This document shows, one piece after another, positions 30,528-40,329 of a stretch of DNA of 48,036 nucleotides. Position numbers and translations under genes: made by a program. Source of the stretch: Bacillota bacterium (GTDB lineage: Bacteria; Bacillota; Negativicutes; Sporomusales; CTSoil-080); assembly GCA_017889625.1 (NCBI GenBank), contig JAGGAD010000012.1, positions 1-48,036 on the forward strand. Reading direction: 5' to 3'. The notes below the pieces were generated by a model, which had not been told where the DNA came from, did not search any database, and worked only from the letters and a program-made list of their open reading frames with translations. Every line of letters starts with the position of its first letter. Position 1 is the first letter of the stretch.

Positions 30528-32293
30528 TATTTTCTCAGCAGATTTTGAACCGCTTTTTCATCGGGGGTAACGTAGAGCGTTTTCTGGTGATCATAGATTA
30601 CAAAGCCGGGTTTAGAGCCAGCGGGTTTATTGACGTGGCGGCGTTTGGTGTAATCTACAGGGACGTTGGCGGATTGGCGGGCCTTGCTGAAGTAGGCAGC
30701 CAGGCTTGCGGCTAGAGTAATGTTTTCGGGGGAAGGATCTAGAGTGCCGGTGCGTAAGATGACATGCGAGCCGGGAATGTCTTTGGTATGAAACCAAAGT
30801 TCATCAGGACGGGCGTGCTTAAAGGTTACCAAATCGTTTTGTCGGTTGTTTTTGCCGATTAAAATAGTTAAACCGTCTGGGGTTGTTGCTTCGAGAGGAG
30901 CACTAAGAGGGGCAGGCCGGTGTTTTCCTTTCGCTTTTTCTTTGACATAGGCGGCCTGAATAAGCTCTTGGCGAATTTCGCCGATTTCGGCTAAGGTTAC
31001 GGCTTGATGGAGGGTAACGAGAATACTATCGAGATAATCTAGTTCATTTCGGCATTCTTTGATTTGAACGGCTAGAGAATCTTGGGCCCGTTTGAGTTTA
31101 TTGTATTTTGTGTAGTAATGTTGAGCATTCTCCAGGGCTGAAAGTAGTGGATCAAGGGAAATGGTTACCTTGGTGGTGTCGGGGTCGGCTGCATATAGGT
31201 CGGGCAGAGTTGCGGTTGTTGAATGAGGTTCAATGGCGTAGATATTTGCCATGAGAATATCAGCTTGGCAACGTAAAATATCGGCTTCTTCGGCGGTAGT
31301 AAGTTCTTGGCTCAAAGTAGTAGCTTTTCGTTCCAAACGGGCTATTTCGCCGGTAACTAACTTAATAAGAAGGCTTTTTTCAGGAGCATCGTGGCGACCT
31401 TGGAAATAGGCGGCAAATTCAACGGCTTCACTCATTGTGTCAAAGGGGCGGGGTTCTTGGCCGGTAAGGTGTTCTAAGGAGAAGGCAGCCATGCCAAGGA
31501 TGCGGCTTTTGTCACTGGCGATAACGACCGTCGGTTGGTGTTCTCCCTGCCTTAACGGAGCGACAAGTTCAGAGATGGTTCCTTTAATGGTGGCAAGATC
31601 TGCTTGGTCTAACGTTCCAAGCGTGATATCGGCAGGCAGACCTGAACGCCATACTATTTCCCGGGCGGTTACGGGGCCAAGGCCGACAGTAACTTGGACT
31701 ATCGCTTTAGCGAGCGGGGTGCCTTCTGGCAGAATTTTCATCATGTCGGTTAGAAATTCAATTGGGGGTTCGGCTAAAATATTGACGCCGGACTGGGGTG
31801 GCGGGGGGAGAAAGTCTCGTCCCGGCAAGATTTGGCGGACACGACTCATATTTGCGCTGACCCGTCTGACAGAGTCGAGAATGATTCCGTCTTGGACCAG
31901 GATGATGTTGCTGTGTTTTCCCATAAGTTCAAACACTAACTCCTTAGTGATAATCATACCGCGTTCCCCACGAACGTCGATATAGATTGATACGGCCCGG
32001 TCTAGACCGTGTTGGCTTATCTTAGCAATACGGCCGTTTTCAAGGTGTTTCCTTAGTAACATAGTAAAAACCGGTGGACTGGGGGGATTCTCAGGGATTA
32101 TGGTAGCGAGATGCAGTCGCGGGTTTTCGGGATTGGCGGAAATAAGAAGCGGAATGGTTGCGGCGCCAATTTGGTGCAACCAGATGATAAGCGTATATTT
32201 GTCAGGTTGAAAGATTTTATCGACACGCCCGCCGGATAGCGTATTATCAAGTTCAGCTACTAATGGGGCGAGAGAAAGTCCGTCTAGATTCAT
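30527..32293 (-). CDS. rqcH: Rqc2 homologue RqcH (NFACT / FbpA family)
   Basis: RqcH binds stalled large ribosomal subunits and adds C-terminal alanine tails that mark the peptide for degradation. The 588-residue protein has the NFACT-N domain (MNLDGLSLAPLVAELDNTLSGGRVDKIFQ start; the Asp-Arg pair in LDRAVSIYIDVRGERG), then a helix-hairpin-helix-like and coiled-coil middle (about 270-440). A C-terminal NFACT-R domain follows (DLVTFKHARPDELWFHTKDIPGSHVILRTG). It is often annotated as fibronectin-binding protein. GGAGG precedes the ATG, and a sigma-A promoter at 32350-32321 drives it, divergent from the ATPase gene. Confidence 0.93.
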   Translation of the reverse strand: MNLDGLSLAPLVAELDNTLSGGRVDKIFQPDKYTLIIWLHQIGAATIPLLISANPENPRLHLATIIPENPPSPPVFTMLLRKHLENGRIAKISQHGLDRAVSIYIDVRGERGMIITKELVFELMGKHSNIILVQDGIILDSVRRVSANMSRVRQILPGRDFLPPPPQSGVNILAEPPIEFLTDMMKILPEGTPLAKAIVQVTVGLGPVTAREIVWRSGLPADITLGTLDQADLATIKGTISELVAPLRQGEHQPTVVIASDKSRILGMAAFSLEHLTGQEPRPFDTMSEAVEFAAYFQGRHDAPEKSLLIKLVTGEIARLERKATTLSQELTTAEEADILRCQADILMANIYAIEPHSTTATLPDLYAADPDTTKVTISLDPLLSALENAQHYYTKYNKLKRAQDSLAVQIKECRNELDYLDSILVTLHQAVTLAEIGEIRQELIQAAYVKEKAKGKHRPAPLSAPLEATTPDGLTILIGKNNRQNDLVTFKHARPDELWFHTKDIPGSHVILRTGTLDPSPENITLAASLAAYFSKARQSANVPVDYTKRRHVNKPAGSKPGFVIYDHQKTLYVTPDEKAVQNLLRK

Positions 32294-32320
32294 GGTGCCT
32301 CCAAGACAATTTTTGCCACA

Positions 32321-32350
32321 AGTATATCACTACTTGCCAGGTCTGGTCAA
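32321..32350 (-). promoter_or_regulatory. Sigma-A promoter of rqcH
   Basis: On the leftward strand, TTGACC (32350-32345) and TATACT (32326-32321) are 18 bases apart. The ATG lies 28 bases beyond. Confidence 0.75.
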
Positions 32351-32382
32351 ATAAGGTCTAATTGCTTCTGGAATGGAATAAC

Positions 32383-35178
32383 ATGGGTAAAGAGAACATG
32401 TTAGCGAGGTGGCCCGGTGTGGAGAAATGGTATGCTCGTACGGTAGAAGAAACATTAGACTTTTGGCGAACAGATGAGCATGATGGGTTAAGTACCGCTG
32501 ATGTAAAGATTAGGCTGGAACAATTTGGCTATAATGAAATGAGGGGAAAGGCTAAAGTCGCCTGGTGGAAGCGATTTTTGGCGCAGTTTCAAGATTTCAT
32601 GGTGGTGGTGCTCTTAGCCGCGACCTTGATTTCGGCATTTTTAGGCGAATATGTTGACGCGGTGACCATATTGGCAATTGTGATCATAAATGCTTTGTTA
32701 GGCTTCTTCCAGGAATATCGGGCGGAACGTTCGATGGAGGCTCTAAAAAAATTAACGGCTCCAACTGCCAGGGTGGTAAGAAACGGAGTTGTGCAGCATA
32801 TTCCGGCTCGGCAATTGGTGCCGGGGGATGTACTTATGCTGGAAGCCGGAGATATTATTGCCGCTGATGGGCGGCTTATTGGTGCGATTAACCTAGAAGT
32901 CGAGGAAGCGGCGTTAACCGGAGAAGCCTTGCCTGTACGAAAATTAGCGGAAAAAATATATTCGGAAGAAGTAACCTTGGGTGATCGCAAAAATATGATT
33001 TATTCCGGGACGGTTGTTACCAGGGGGCGTGGCAAAGCTACGGTGTGTAGTATTGGCATGCAGACCGAAGTGGGAAATATTTATGGCATGATTCAACAGG
33101 CAGAACCGGAAGATACCCCGCTTCAACGGAGGCTGGATAAGCTTGGCAAGTGGTTGGTCTGGGGGTGTTTAGGCATTTGCCTTATTGTCGTAATCACCGG
33201 AGTATCTAAAGGTGAGCCGATATTTCTCATGTGCATGGCGGGAATAAGTTTAGCAGTAGCCGCTATTCCTGAAGGGCTGCCGGCAATTGTAACCGTGGCT
33301 TTAGCCTTAGGGGTTCAACGAATGATAAAACACCATGCCATTGTCCGCAAACTTCCGGCTGTTGAAACCCTTGGTTGTACCACCGTTATTTGTTCGGATA
33401 AAACGGGGACGCTTACGCAAAACGAAATGACTGTGCGAAAAATATACACAAATAATAAATTATATGATGTTAGTGGTGCCGGTTACGAAATAAAAGGACA
33501 AATTTCCCTTAACAAGCAGGATTTTGATGCTAAAAGAGATAAATCATTAATGCAGTGCCTAGAAATATGCACTTTATGTAATAATAGCGTGTTAAAACAT
33601 AATGACGTTAATTTCACTGGACTATGGCGAAAAAAGTCAAGCCGGGTTTGGTCAGTGGAAGGAGATCCTACTGAAGGGGCTTTAGTTGTTGTTGCTGGTA
33701 AAACAGGAATTTGGAAAAGAGATCTGGAGAAAACCAAGCGCCGGTTAGCGGAAATACCTTTTGAAGCTCAACGGCGTCGCATGTCGGTGGCGTATGCTGA
33801 AACTGGTGGCAGAAATATCCTGTATACCAAGGGCGCATTAGACACTATCTTGGATTTGTGCCGCTATTATCATGACGGTACGCGGGAAATGCCGCTGACA
33901 CCAGCGATAATTGAAAGTATTCTAAAGGTCAATGACAGCCTCACTCAAGGCGCACTAAGAGTGTTGGCGATGGCTTACCGTCGGCTGGAACCAGCTGAGG
34001 TTGGCAATATTAATGAAGCGTGCGAACATGAACTAGTATTTGCCGGGCTCGTCGGGATGATTGATCCGCCACGGGAAGATGCGCGGCAGGCGATTAGCAT
34101 TTGTCATCAGGCCGGAATAAAAACGGTAATGATAACCGGTGACCACCGCAATACGGCGATGGCTATTGCCACTGAACTTAATATGTTTAAAGAAGGCGAA
34201 GATAAGGCTATAACCGGTATAGAACTAGATAAATTAAATGAAAAACAGCTAATCGATGCGGTTGACGAAATAAGTGTATATGCCAGGGTATCTCCGGCGC
34301 ATAAATTGCGTATTGTAAAGGCGCTTAAGGCAAAAGGACATATTGTGGCTATGACCGGTGATGGAGTAAACGATGCTCCGGCGGTTAAGGAAGCCGATAT
34401 TGGTGTAGCTATGGGGATGACTGGTACCGATGTAACCAGAGAAGCTTCGGCGATGACCCTGGCTGATGACAATTTTGCGACAATCGTGGCGGCGGTGGAA
34501 TCCGGACGCGGCATTTATGATAATATCCGTAAGTTTATCCGCTATCTTTTGGCTGGTAATACGGGTGAAGTGTTGACCATGTTTATTGCATCGCTAGCCG
34601 GGATGCCGATGCCACTATTGCCAGCGCAAATTCTGTGGGTTAATCTGGTTACCGATGGTTTTCCGGCAATGGCACTCGGTGTCGATCCCGGCGAAACTGG
34701 GGTTATGAATCGACCACCGCGTAATCCTGCAGAAAGCATATTTTCACGTGGATTAAGCCGCAAGATTGTTGCTAGGGGGTTCCAAATTGGCTTAAGCACG
34801 GTGCTGGTATTTGCTGCAGTATATTATGGCAAAGGTGATTTGCCGTTGGCCAGAACCATGGCGCTCACTACGTTGGTCTTCTGCCAATTGTTTCATGTCT
34901 ATGATTGCCGTTCGGAAACCAAGACTATTTTTGAAGCCGGGTTTATTGCTAATAAATATTTGGTAGCGGCTACGGTTGGTTCTGTAATAATGCAATTAGT
35001 GATTGTTTATGTGCCGTTTTTGCGCAACGTTTTTTCTACGACCATTTTAATGCCTAATGATTGGTTATTGATTCTGGCGGTTGCGGGCTGGACGACGATT
35101 ATCGGGGCTGTTAAACATTTTATTTTCAGGCGACGTCCGGCAGTACGTTCCGTACGGGCTGGGTATAATAGGCATTAA
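32383..35178 (+). CDS. P-type calcium-transporting ATPase (P2A group)
   Basis: An ATP-driven cation pump of about 931 residues. An N-terminal cation-ATPase domain leads to the actuator loop LTGEALPV and a membrane helix with the PEGLPAIVTVAL calcium-site motif. The phosphorylation site DKTGTLTQNEM follows (about 338), then a nucleotide-binding domain with KGAL and a hinge TGDGVNDAPAVKEADIGVAMG. Six C-terminal helices complete it. The ion-site wording (PEGLP, NLVTD) is that of SERCA-like P2A pumps, so Ca2+ export is likely. Start choice is unclear: TTG 32362, ATG 32383 and ATG 32398 are all in frame with weak ribosome sites. It is divergent from rqcH. Confidence 0.92.
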   Translation: MGKENMLARWPGVEKWYARTVEETLDFWRTDEHDGLSTADVKIRLEQFGYNEMRGKAKVAWWKRFLAQFQDFMVVVLLAATLISAFLGEYVDAVTILAIVIINALLGFFQEYRAERSMEALKKLTAPTARVVRNGVVQHIPARQLVPGDVLMLEAGDIIAADGRLIGAINLEVEEAALTGEALPVRKLAEKIYSEEVTLGDRKNMIYSGTVVTRGRGKATVCSIGMQTEVGNIYGMIQQAEPEDTPLQRRLDKLGKWLVWGCLGICLIVVITGVSKGEPIFLMCMAGISLAVAAIPEGLPAIVTVALALGVQRMIKHHAIVRKLPAVETLGCTTVICSDKTGTLTQNEMTVRKIYTNNKLYDVSGAGYEIKGQISLNKQDFDAKRDKSLMQCLEICTLCNNSVLKHNDVNFTGLWRKKSSRVWSVEGDPTEGALVVVAGKTGIWKRDLEKTKRRLAEIPFEAQRRRMSVAYAETGGRNILYTKGALDTILDLCRYYHDGTREMPLTPAIIESILKVNDSLTQGALRVLAMAYRRLEPAEVGNINEACEHELVFAGLVGMIDPPREDARQAISICHQAGIKTVMITGDHRNTAMAIATELNMFKEGEDKAITGIELDKLNEKQLIDAVDEISVYARVSPAHKLRIVKALKAKGHIVAMTGDGVNDAPAVKEADIGVAMGMTGTDVTREASAMTLADDNFATIVAAVESGRGIYDNIRKFIRYLLAGNTGEVLTMFIASLAGMPMPLLPAQILWVNLVTDGFPAMALGVDPGETGVMNRPPRNPAESIFSRGLSRKIVARGFQIGLSTVLVFAAVYYGKGDLPLARTMALTTLVFCQLFHVYDCRSETKTIFEAGFIANKYLVAATVGSVIMQLVIVYVPFLRNVFSTTILMPNDWLLILAVAGWTTIIGAVKHFIFRRRPAVRSVRAGYNRH

Positions 35179-35238
35179 GAATTATTATTTATCAGGACGT
35201 TTAAAGGTTAAGTGGCGTCTAACACGGAGGGATTGAAA

Positions 35239-36078
35239 ATGCAATTCAGTAAATGGAATGGTTTGGGCAATGACTTTGTAATTGTCAATGGTTTTAAAGA
35301 AAAAGTAGCTGATTTTAAGACGGCAGCAATTGAAGTTTGTGATCGTCACTTTGGCATTGGGGCTGATGGATTGGTTTTTGTTCTGCCATCAGAAACAGCA
35401 GATTTTAAAATGCGCATTTTTAATTCTGATGGCAGTGAAGCCGAAATGTGTGGCAATGTTACCAGGTGCGTAGCCAGGTATGTGTACGAAACCGGCATGA
35501 CGGACAAAACTAAGATTACGTTAGAGACTCTGGCTGGGCCGATAAAGCCTGAACTGGTTTTTGAGGGAAAACAGATAATTGGTGCCAGAGTCGATATGGG
35601 ACGACCTCGTCTAAAACGGGCTGAGATACCAATGACTGGAGTGGCGGATGAACAATTTGTCAATCAGCCGATACAGGTCGATGGAACCACTTATTACGGT
35701 ACGGCGGTGTCAATGGGCAATCCCCACTTTATCATTTTTGTTGATGATATTAATGCGGTAAATTTGTCGGCTGTTGGGCCTAAGCTAGAGATACATTCGG
35801 TATTTCCTCGCAAAACTAATGTAGAATTCGTCCAGGTACTAAAAAATAATGAACTTAGGATGCGAGTCTGGGAACGCGGCGCAGGAATTACGTTGGCTTG
35901 CGGTACTGGGGCTTGTGCAACTCTGACTGCGGCCGTCTTAAATAGTAAGACTGGACGAAAAGCTACTATCCATTTAGATGGTGGCGACTTATTAATTGAA
36001 TTGGCTGAAAATGAGCATATTTATATGTCTGGTCCGGCGACAGAAGTCTTCCGGGGTGAATACTTGCTAAAACTATAA
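35239..36078 (+). CDS. dapF: Diaminopimelate epimerase
   Basis: DapF converts LL- to meso-diaminopimelate for lysine and peptidoglycan. The 279 residues begin [18 protein letters not shown]. They show the two catalytic cysteines, in the motifs [12 protein letters not shown] (about 73) and [14 protein letters not shown] (about 217). The ATG at 35239 follows GGAGGG; an earlier in-frame start lacks such a site. The gene lies 34 bases before dapL, forming a dapF-dapL unit. Confidence 0.96.
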   Translation: MQFSKWNGLGNDFVIVNGFKEKVADFKTAAIEVCDRHFGIGADGLVFVLPSETADFKMRIFNSDGSEAEMCGNVTRCVARYVYETGMTDKTKITLETLAGPIKPELVFEGKQIIGARVDMGRPRLKRAEIPMTGVADEQFVNQPIQVDGTTYYGTAVSMGNPHFIIFVDDINAVNLSAVGPKLEIHSVFPRKTNVEFVQVLKNNELRMRVWERGAGITLACGTGACATLTAAVLNSKTGRKATIHLDGGDLLIELAENEHIYMSGPATEVFRGEYLLKL

Positions 36079-36112
36079 TAATATAAGGGTGAAGTTTGAA
36101 AGGAGTACTAAT

Positions 36113-37348
36113 ATGGCATTGATCAACGAAAATTACTTGAAGCTTCCGGGAAGCTATCTGTTCGCGGAAATAGCGAGAAGAGTCTCTGCATTTAAAGAAC
36201 AAAACCCGGCGGCGGATGTTATCCGCCTTGGTATTGGTGATGTTACTCAGCCGTTAGCTCCTGCCGTTATTAGTGCGCTGCACACAGCGGTGGATGAAAT
36301 GGCTAAAGCGGAGACATTCCGCGGTTACGGTCCGGAACAGGGATATGACTTTTTAATTAAGACGATCATTGAAAATGATTATGCTCCTTATGGCATTAAT
36401 TTAGCGGAAGATGAAATCTTTGTTAGTGATGGCTCTAAAAGTGATGTAGGCAACATACAGGAAATATTCGGTACCAATAATACTGTGGCAATTACCGATC
36501 CGGTATATCCGGTTTATCTTGATACCAATGTTATGGCTGGTCGCTCGGGAAAGCTAGACGCTGACGGCAAATTTTCCGGTATTGTATATCTTCCTTGTAC
36601 TGCCGAAAATGATTTTAAACCGGCATTGCCAACGACGAAAGTCGACCTTATTTATTTATGCTGTCCCAATAATCCTACTGGCACCGTGTTGCCAAAAAGT
36701 GAACTGAAAAAATGGGTTGACTATGCAAAAAATAATGGCGCAATCATCCTATTTGATTCTGCGTATGAAGCTTATATCCGCGAACCGGAAATCCCGCACA
36801 GCATTTATCAAATTGAAGGGGCTAAGGAAGTTGCGATTGAATTTAGATCGTTCTCTAAACTTGCCGGGTTTACTGGGACACGCTGTGCGTATACTGTTGT
36901 GCCTAAAACAGTTATGGCGTTTACTAAAGATGGAACTGCTCATCCATTAAATAAATTGTGGAACCGGCGGCAGACTACCAAATTCAACGGCGCTCCCTAT
37001 GTTATTCAACGCGGGGCGGAAGCGGTTTATTCTCCGGTCGGCAAAGAACAGGTTAAAACAACGGTAGACTATTATATGACTAATGCTAAGATTATTCGCG
37101 AAGGTCTACTGAGTATTGGTTTGGAAGTATACGGCGGTGTTAATGCCCCATACATTTGGTTAAAGACACCTAATGGTATGGATTCTTGGACATTCTTTGA
37201 TAAACTTTTGAATGAGGCAAATATTGTGGGTACGCCAGGAGCCGGGTTTGGTCCAGCCGGCGAAGGATATTTCCGGTTGACTGCATTTGGTAACCGGGAA
37301 AATACGGTGGAAGCAATCAACAGAATTAAGACTAAACTTAGCTTGTAA
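36113..37348 (+). CDS. dapL: LL-diaminopimelate aminotransferase
   Basis: DapL makes LL-diaminopimelate directly from tetrahydrodipicolinate and glutamate, bypassing the succinylase/acetylase branches. The 411-residue type I PLP enzyme starts [20 protein letters not shown], the family signature. It has [16 protein letters not shown] and the PLP Lys in [18 protein letters not shown] (about 245). The ATG at 36113 follows AAAGGAG. With dapF upstream and the distant dapB homologue at 20197, most of the late pathway is represented. A terminator lies at 37364. Confidence 0.96.
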   Translation: MALINENYLKLPGSYLFAEIARRVSAFKEQNPAADVIRLGIGDVTQPLAPAVISALHTAVDEMAKAETFRGYGPEQGYDFLIKTIIENDYAPYGINLAEDEIFVSDGSKSDVGNIQEIFGTNNTVAITDPVYPVYLDTNVMAGRSGKLDADGKFSGIVYLPCTAENDFKPALPTTKVDLIYLCCPNNPTGTVLPKSELKKWVDYAKNNGAIILFDSAYEAYIREPEIPHSIYQIEGAKEVAIEFRSFSKLAGFTGTRCAYTVVPKTVMAFTKDGTAHPLNKLWNRRQTTKFNGAPYVIQRGAEAVYSPVGKEQVKTTVDYYMTNAKIIREGLLSIGLEVYGGVNAPYIWLKTPNGMDSWTFFDKLLNEANIVGTPGAGFGPAGEGYFRLTAFGNRENTVEAINRIKTKLSL

Positions 37349-37363
37349 GGATAACTGGGGATG

Positions 37364-37400
37364 GGGTTGGCCAAAAGAAAATTTGGTCAGCCCTATTGTT
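37364..37400 (+). terminator. Terminator after dapL
   Basis: GGGTTGGCCAAA (37364-37375) pairs with TTTGGTCAGCCC (37382-37393) including wobble pairs. TATTGTTTG follows. Confidence 0.75.
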
Positions 37401-37493
37401 TGTAAAATAAATTAGAAAAAATAGGAAAACCAATGAAGAAATCGATCCAGAACAGAATATATATCTCCTAGAGATTACTAGGGGGTGGCTGTT

Positions 37494-38078
37494 ATGCGAG
37501 TCGGTTTAATGGTTATACTTCTTATGACTTTTTTAATTAAGCCGGTAGGAGCGGTATTGCCAGTGACTGCTGAAACTATTGGGCTTGCGCAGGATTATGG
37601 CCGTCAAAATGCGGGGTTAGCCTTGGCGGATTTTCTTCGCGCCTGGACTGTGTATGAGGAAAATGCCGAGCGGTTAAATGATACAACGGATCAGGCTTGC
37701 TTTTATACTCCGTTCTTATTATTGGCTGCCGATGCTCGAGATAAGACCTTGGAAGGTGCTGCGGTCGGGGTTAGTGATGGCAAAAATGTTCTTGAACCTT
37801 ATAACTGCTATGTGGTGTTTAGCGCTAATTTGTTCGGGACAGAGCAAAGTTTGGCTGACGGGGCTGAAGCAATGCTTAGGCAAGGTTCTAAGACGGTAAA
37901 CGCTGTAGTGGTTTATAAAGTTTCACAGCCGGAACAAGTAGTAGATGGCGTGCTTTGTTCTAAACTATATATTTATTTTATGAAGAATGTGGTCGACTTA
38001 AAGAAACCCGCGGAACTGACAATTGTTAATGACCGTCATGAACGTAAGTTTTATTTTAATTTAGCGGGGTTTAAATGA
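37494..38078 (+). CDS. Secreted protein of unknown function
   Basis: A 194-residue protein with a signal peptide (MRVGLMVILLMTFLIKPVGA; cleavage near residue 20). The mature part is mixed alpha/beta, with segments such as ENAERLNDTTDQACFYTPFLLLAADAR and VVFSANLFGTEQSLADGAEAML. Two cysteines (near 63 and 99) could form a disulfide. No family is recognised. The ATG at 37494 is chosen because GGGGGTGG precedes it. It lies alone between the dapL terminator and the yicC operon. Confidence 0.7.
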   Translation: MRVGLMVILLMTFLIKPVGAVLPVTAETIGLAQDYGRQNAGLALADFLRAWTVYEENAERLNDTTDQACFYTPFLLLAADARDKTLEGAAVGVSDGKNVLEPYNCYVVFSANLFGTEQSLADGAEAMLRQGSKTVNAVVVYKVSQPEQVVDGVLCSKLYIYFMKNVVDLKKPAELTIVNDRHERKFYFNLAGFK

Positions 38079-38226
38079 TTATGGCTCGTTATGGCTCGTG
38101 TATTTCTTTTTATTAGGCGAAAAAAGGAATTAGGGGGCGCAAGCGAGAAGTATTTTATAAAAATTGGGATTAAATATCATTTTTTCCTGGAATAATAACC
38201 AGAGTTGTGGAAGGGGCAATAATGTA

Positions 38227-39111
38227 GTGCTAAAGAGTATGACGGGGTTTGGTCGAGGTGAATACTTAGATGCCGAACACCGCTTTATTGTTGAGATTAA
38301 AGCAGTAAATAATCGCTATAATGAAATTGTTATCCGCATGCCGAAAATGTTAGCTTCATTGGAAGATAAGATTCGTAGGATGGTCGCTAATGTTTTGGCA
38401 CGGGGACGGATTGATGTTTATATAACTGTTGATGATTTTGGTCAAAAGAAACGTACGGTAAGGGTTGACAAAGAGTTGGCAATGGCTTACCATAAAGCAA
38501 TGAAAGAACTAAGGGAATTGCTGGAACTGCCGGCAGCCGAGTCGGTTTCGCAAATTGCCAGATACCCTGATGTTTTAAAAGTTGAGGAAGTAGCGGATGA
38601 TATAGCTTTGGCTTGGCCTAAGCTGGAAGAAGCTATTAAGGCCGCGCTCAGTAAGCTGATGGATATGCGGTTGGTCGAAGGAACTAATATCCAAAAGGAC
38701 TTGCTGGGGCGGATTGATACCCTGACTACTCATATTAAGTTTATTGAAGAACGGGCTCCCCAAATTGCCGAGGAATACCAGGAAAAGCTCTTGGGCCGGA
38801 TGCGGGAAGCTTTGGCAGCTATTTCAGCTCAGCCGGATGAAGTAAGAGTGCTTCAGGAAGCGGCGCTTTATGCTGACAAGATTAATATTACTGAAGAACT
38901 GGTCCGGCTTAACAGCCATCTCATGCAGCTTAAAGAAACGTTGCTGTCGGATACCGCTGTAGGCCGTAAATTAGACTTTATTATTCAGGAAGTTAATCGA
39001 GAGACCAATACTATTGGCTCAAAAACCAATGATTATTCAGTGGCGACTATTGTTGTAGAAATTAAAAGTGAAATTGAAAAAATTAGAGAACAAATCCAAA
39101 ATATTGAGTAG
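38227..39111 (+). CDS. yicC: YicC/YloC-family endoribonuclease-like protein
   Basis: A 294-residue protein with the family start LKSMTGFGRGEYL and the C-terminal DUF1732 end (KLDFIIQEVNRETNTIGSKT). E. coli YicC and Bacillus YloC have RNase activity on small RNAs or mRNA. A GTG at 38227 gives the usual MLKSMTGFGRG start; a ribosome site GGAAGGGG lies upstream, somewhat far. It leads the yicC-remA-gmk-rpoZ-coaBC run, the standard Firmicutes order. Confidence 0.92.
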   Translation: MLKSMTGFGRGEYLDAEHRFIVEIKAVNNRYNEIVIRMPKMLASLEDKIRRMVANVLARGRIDVYITVDDFGQKKRTVRVDKELAMAYHKAMKELRELLELPAAESVSQIARYPDVLKVEEVADDIALAWPKLEEAIKAALSKLMDMRLVEGTNIQKDLLGRIDTLTTHIKFIEERAPQIAEEYQEKLLGRMREALAAISAQPDEVRVLQEAALYADKINITEELVRLNSHLMQLKETLLSDTAVGRKLDFIIQEVNRETNTIGSKTNDYSVATIVVEIKSEIEKIREQIQNIE

Positions 39112-39179
39112 CGTCAGAAAAACTATTGTTGGGGCGAGTGCGGCAATAGTCAATTTATATGCTAGGAGGAAAGCCACAT

Positions 39180-39449
39180 ATGGATATAAAACTTATTAAT
39201 ATTGGTTTTGGAAACATTGTTTCTGCCAATAGAATTATTGCTATTGTCAGTCCTGAATCGGCACCAATTAAGAGAATTATTCAGGAGGCTCGTGATCGGG
39301 GAATGCTGGTTGATGCCACCTATGGACGGAGAACCAGAGCCGTGGTTATCGCGGACAGCGATCATGTTATTTTGTCGGCGGTGCAGCCGGAAACAGTTGC
39401 TCACCGTCTGGTTAATAAGGATGCAGTAGTGGAGGATCCTGTCGAATAG
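39180..39449 (+). CDS. remA: Extracellular matrix regulator RemA (DUF370)
   Basis: An 89-residue protein matching Rem[21 protein letters not shown], then [22 protein letters not shown]. In Bacillus RemA is a DNA-binding activator of biofilm matrix and osmoprotection operons that forms rings. The ATG at 39180 follows AGGAGG at 39164-39169. Gene order before gmk is the usual one. Confidence 0.95.
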   Translation: MDIKLINIGFGNIVSANRIIAIVSPESAPIKRIIQEARDRGMLVDATYGRRTRAVVIADSDHVILSAVQPETVAHRLVNKDAVVEDPVE

Positions 39450-39469
39450 TTGAAAGGGGAACTGGAGTT

Positions 39470-40090
39470 ATGGCGCGGCCGGGCATACTGATCGTCCTTT
39501 CAGGTCCTTCCGGGACAGGAAAAGGGACGATATGTAAGGAACTATTAAACAATTATCCTAATATTAATTATTCAATATCAGCGACAACACGCTCCCCACG
39601 CGCCGGAGAAGTCAATGGGGTTAATTATTGGTTCGTTTCTCAAGCTGAATTCCAGGAAATGATTAAAAATGATGCACTATTGGAATGGGCGGAGGTTTAT
39701 GGAAATTACTATGGAACACCGCGCCGGTATGTAGAGGAGCTTTTGGCAAACGGGAAAGATATAGTTTTAGAGATTGATACACAGGGCGCAATGCAAGTGA
39801 AAAATAAATTCCCAGAAGGGGTGTTTATTTATATTGTACCGCCGTCGATTGATGAATTAGCTACGCGAATTAACAAGCGTGGTTCTGAAACTCCAGAGTC
39901 GATCAAAAGACGGTTGGGAAGTGTCCGCTATGAATTATCATCGGCGTATGATTACCATTATGTAGTAATCAATGACCGGGTGTCAGAGGCTACTGCTAAA
40001 ATAGAGGCAATTATTAGCGCCGAAAAAAGCCGAGTCGGGCGTAATGCTGATCGTATTGCCGCGATTAGCAAAAACGGCAGTATCGACTGA
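39470..40090 (+). CDS. gmk: Guanylate kinase
   Basis: Phosphorylates GMP to GDP. The 206 residues start with the P-loop LSGPSGTGKGTICKELL (about 9-25). The GMP-binding region TTRSPRAGEVNGVNYWFVS follows, with the EWAEVYGNYYGTP segment. GAAAGGGG precedes the ATG. It is followed by rpoZ after 18 bases. Confidence 0.97.
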   Translation: MARPGILIVLSGPSGTGKGTICKELLNNYPNINYSISATTRSPRAGEVNGVNYWFVSQAEFQEMIKNDALLEWAEVYGNYYGTPRRYVEELLANGKDIVLEIDTQGAMQVKNKFPEGVFIYIVPPSIDELATRINKRGSETPESIKRRLGSVRYELSSAYDYHYVVINDRVSEATAKIEAIISAEKSRVGRNADRIAAISKNGSID

Positions 40091-40108
40091 ACATAAAGGA
40101 GGACTTGT

Positions 40109-40315
40109 ATGGTTGATCCATCAATAGATCGTTTGGTGAAAAAGGTTGATAGTAAATATACTTTAGTGGTACTTGCCGCAAAACGGGCTCGTGAGATTCT
40201 GGATGGTGATCCGCCACTAGTTGAATGCAAATCGAAAAAACCAGTAACCGTAGCTTTGGAAGAAGTAGCTCAGGACCTAGTAGCCTATGAAAGAACCAAA
40301 GCTGGCATCAAATAG
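40109..40315 (+). CDS. rpoZ: RNA polymerase omega subunit
   Basis: A 68-residue protein whose [19 protein letters not shown] segment is the omega signature (family Y-x-L-V-x-x-A-x-x-R-A). Omega helps assemble the beta' subunit. AAAGGAGG precedes the ATG. It lies between gmk and coaBC as in most Firmicutes. Confidence 0.95.
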   Translation: MVDPSIDRLVKKVDSKYTLVVLAAKRAREILDGDPPLVECKSKKPVTVALEEVAQDLVAYERTKAGIK

Positions 40316-40329
40316 AGGAGACACTGGAT

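Noticed and set aside
31437-31985. Rightward open frame of 182 codons inside rqcH
   Set aside because: rqcH is convincing over its whole length on the other strand, and the frame has no homology-like motifs.
38080-38100. Tandem repeat of about ten bases (TATGGCTCGT twice) after the secreted unknown gene
   Set aside because: Only two copies; probably a chance duplication with no clear role.
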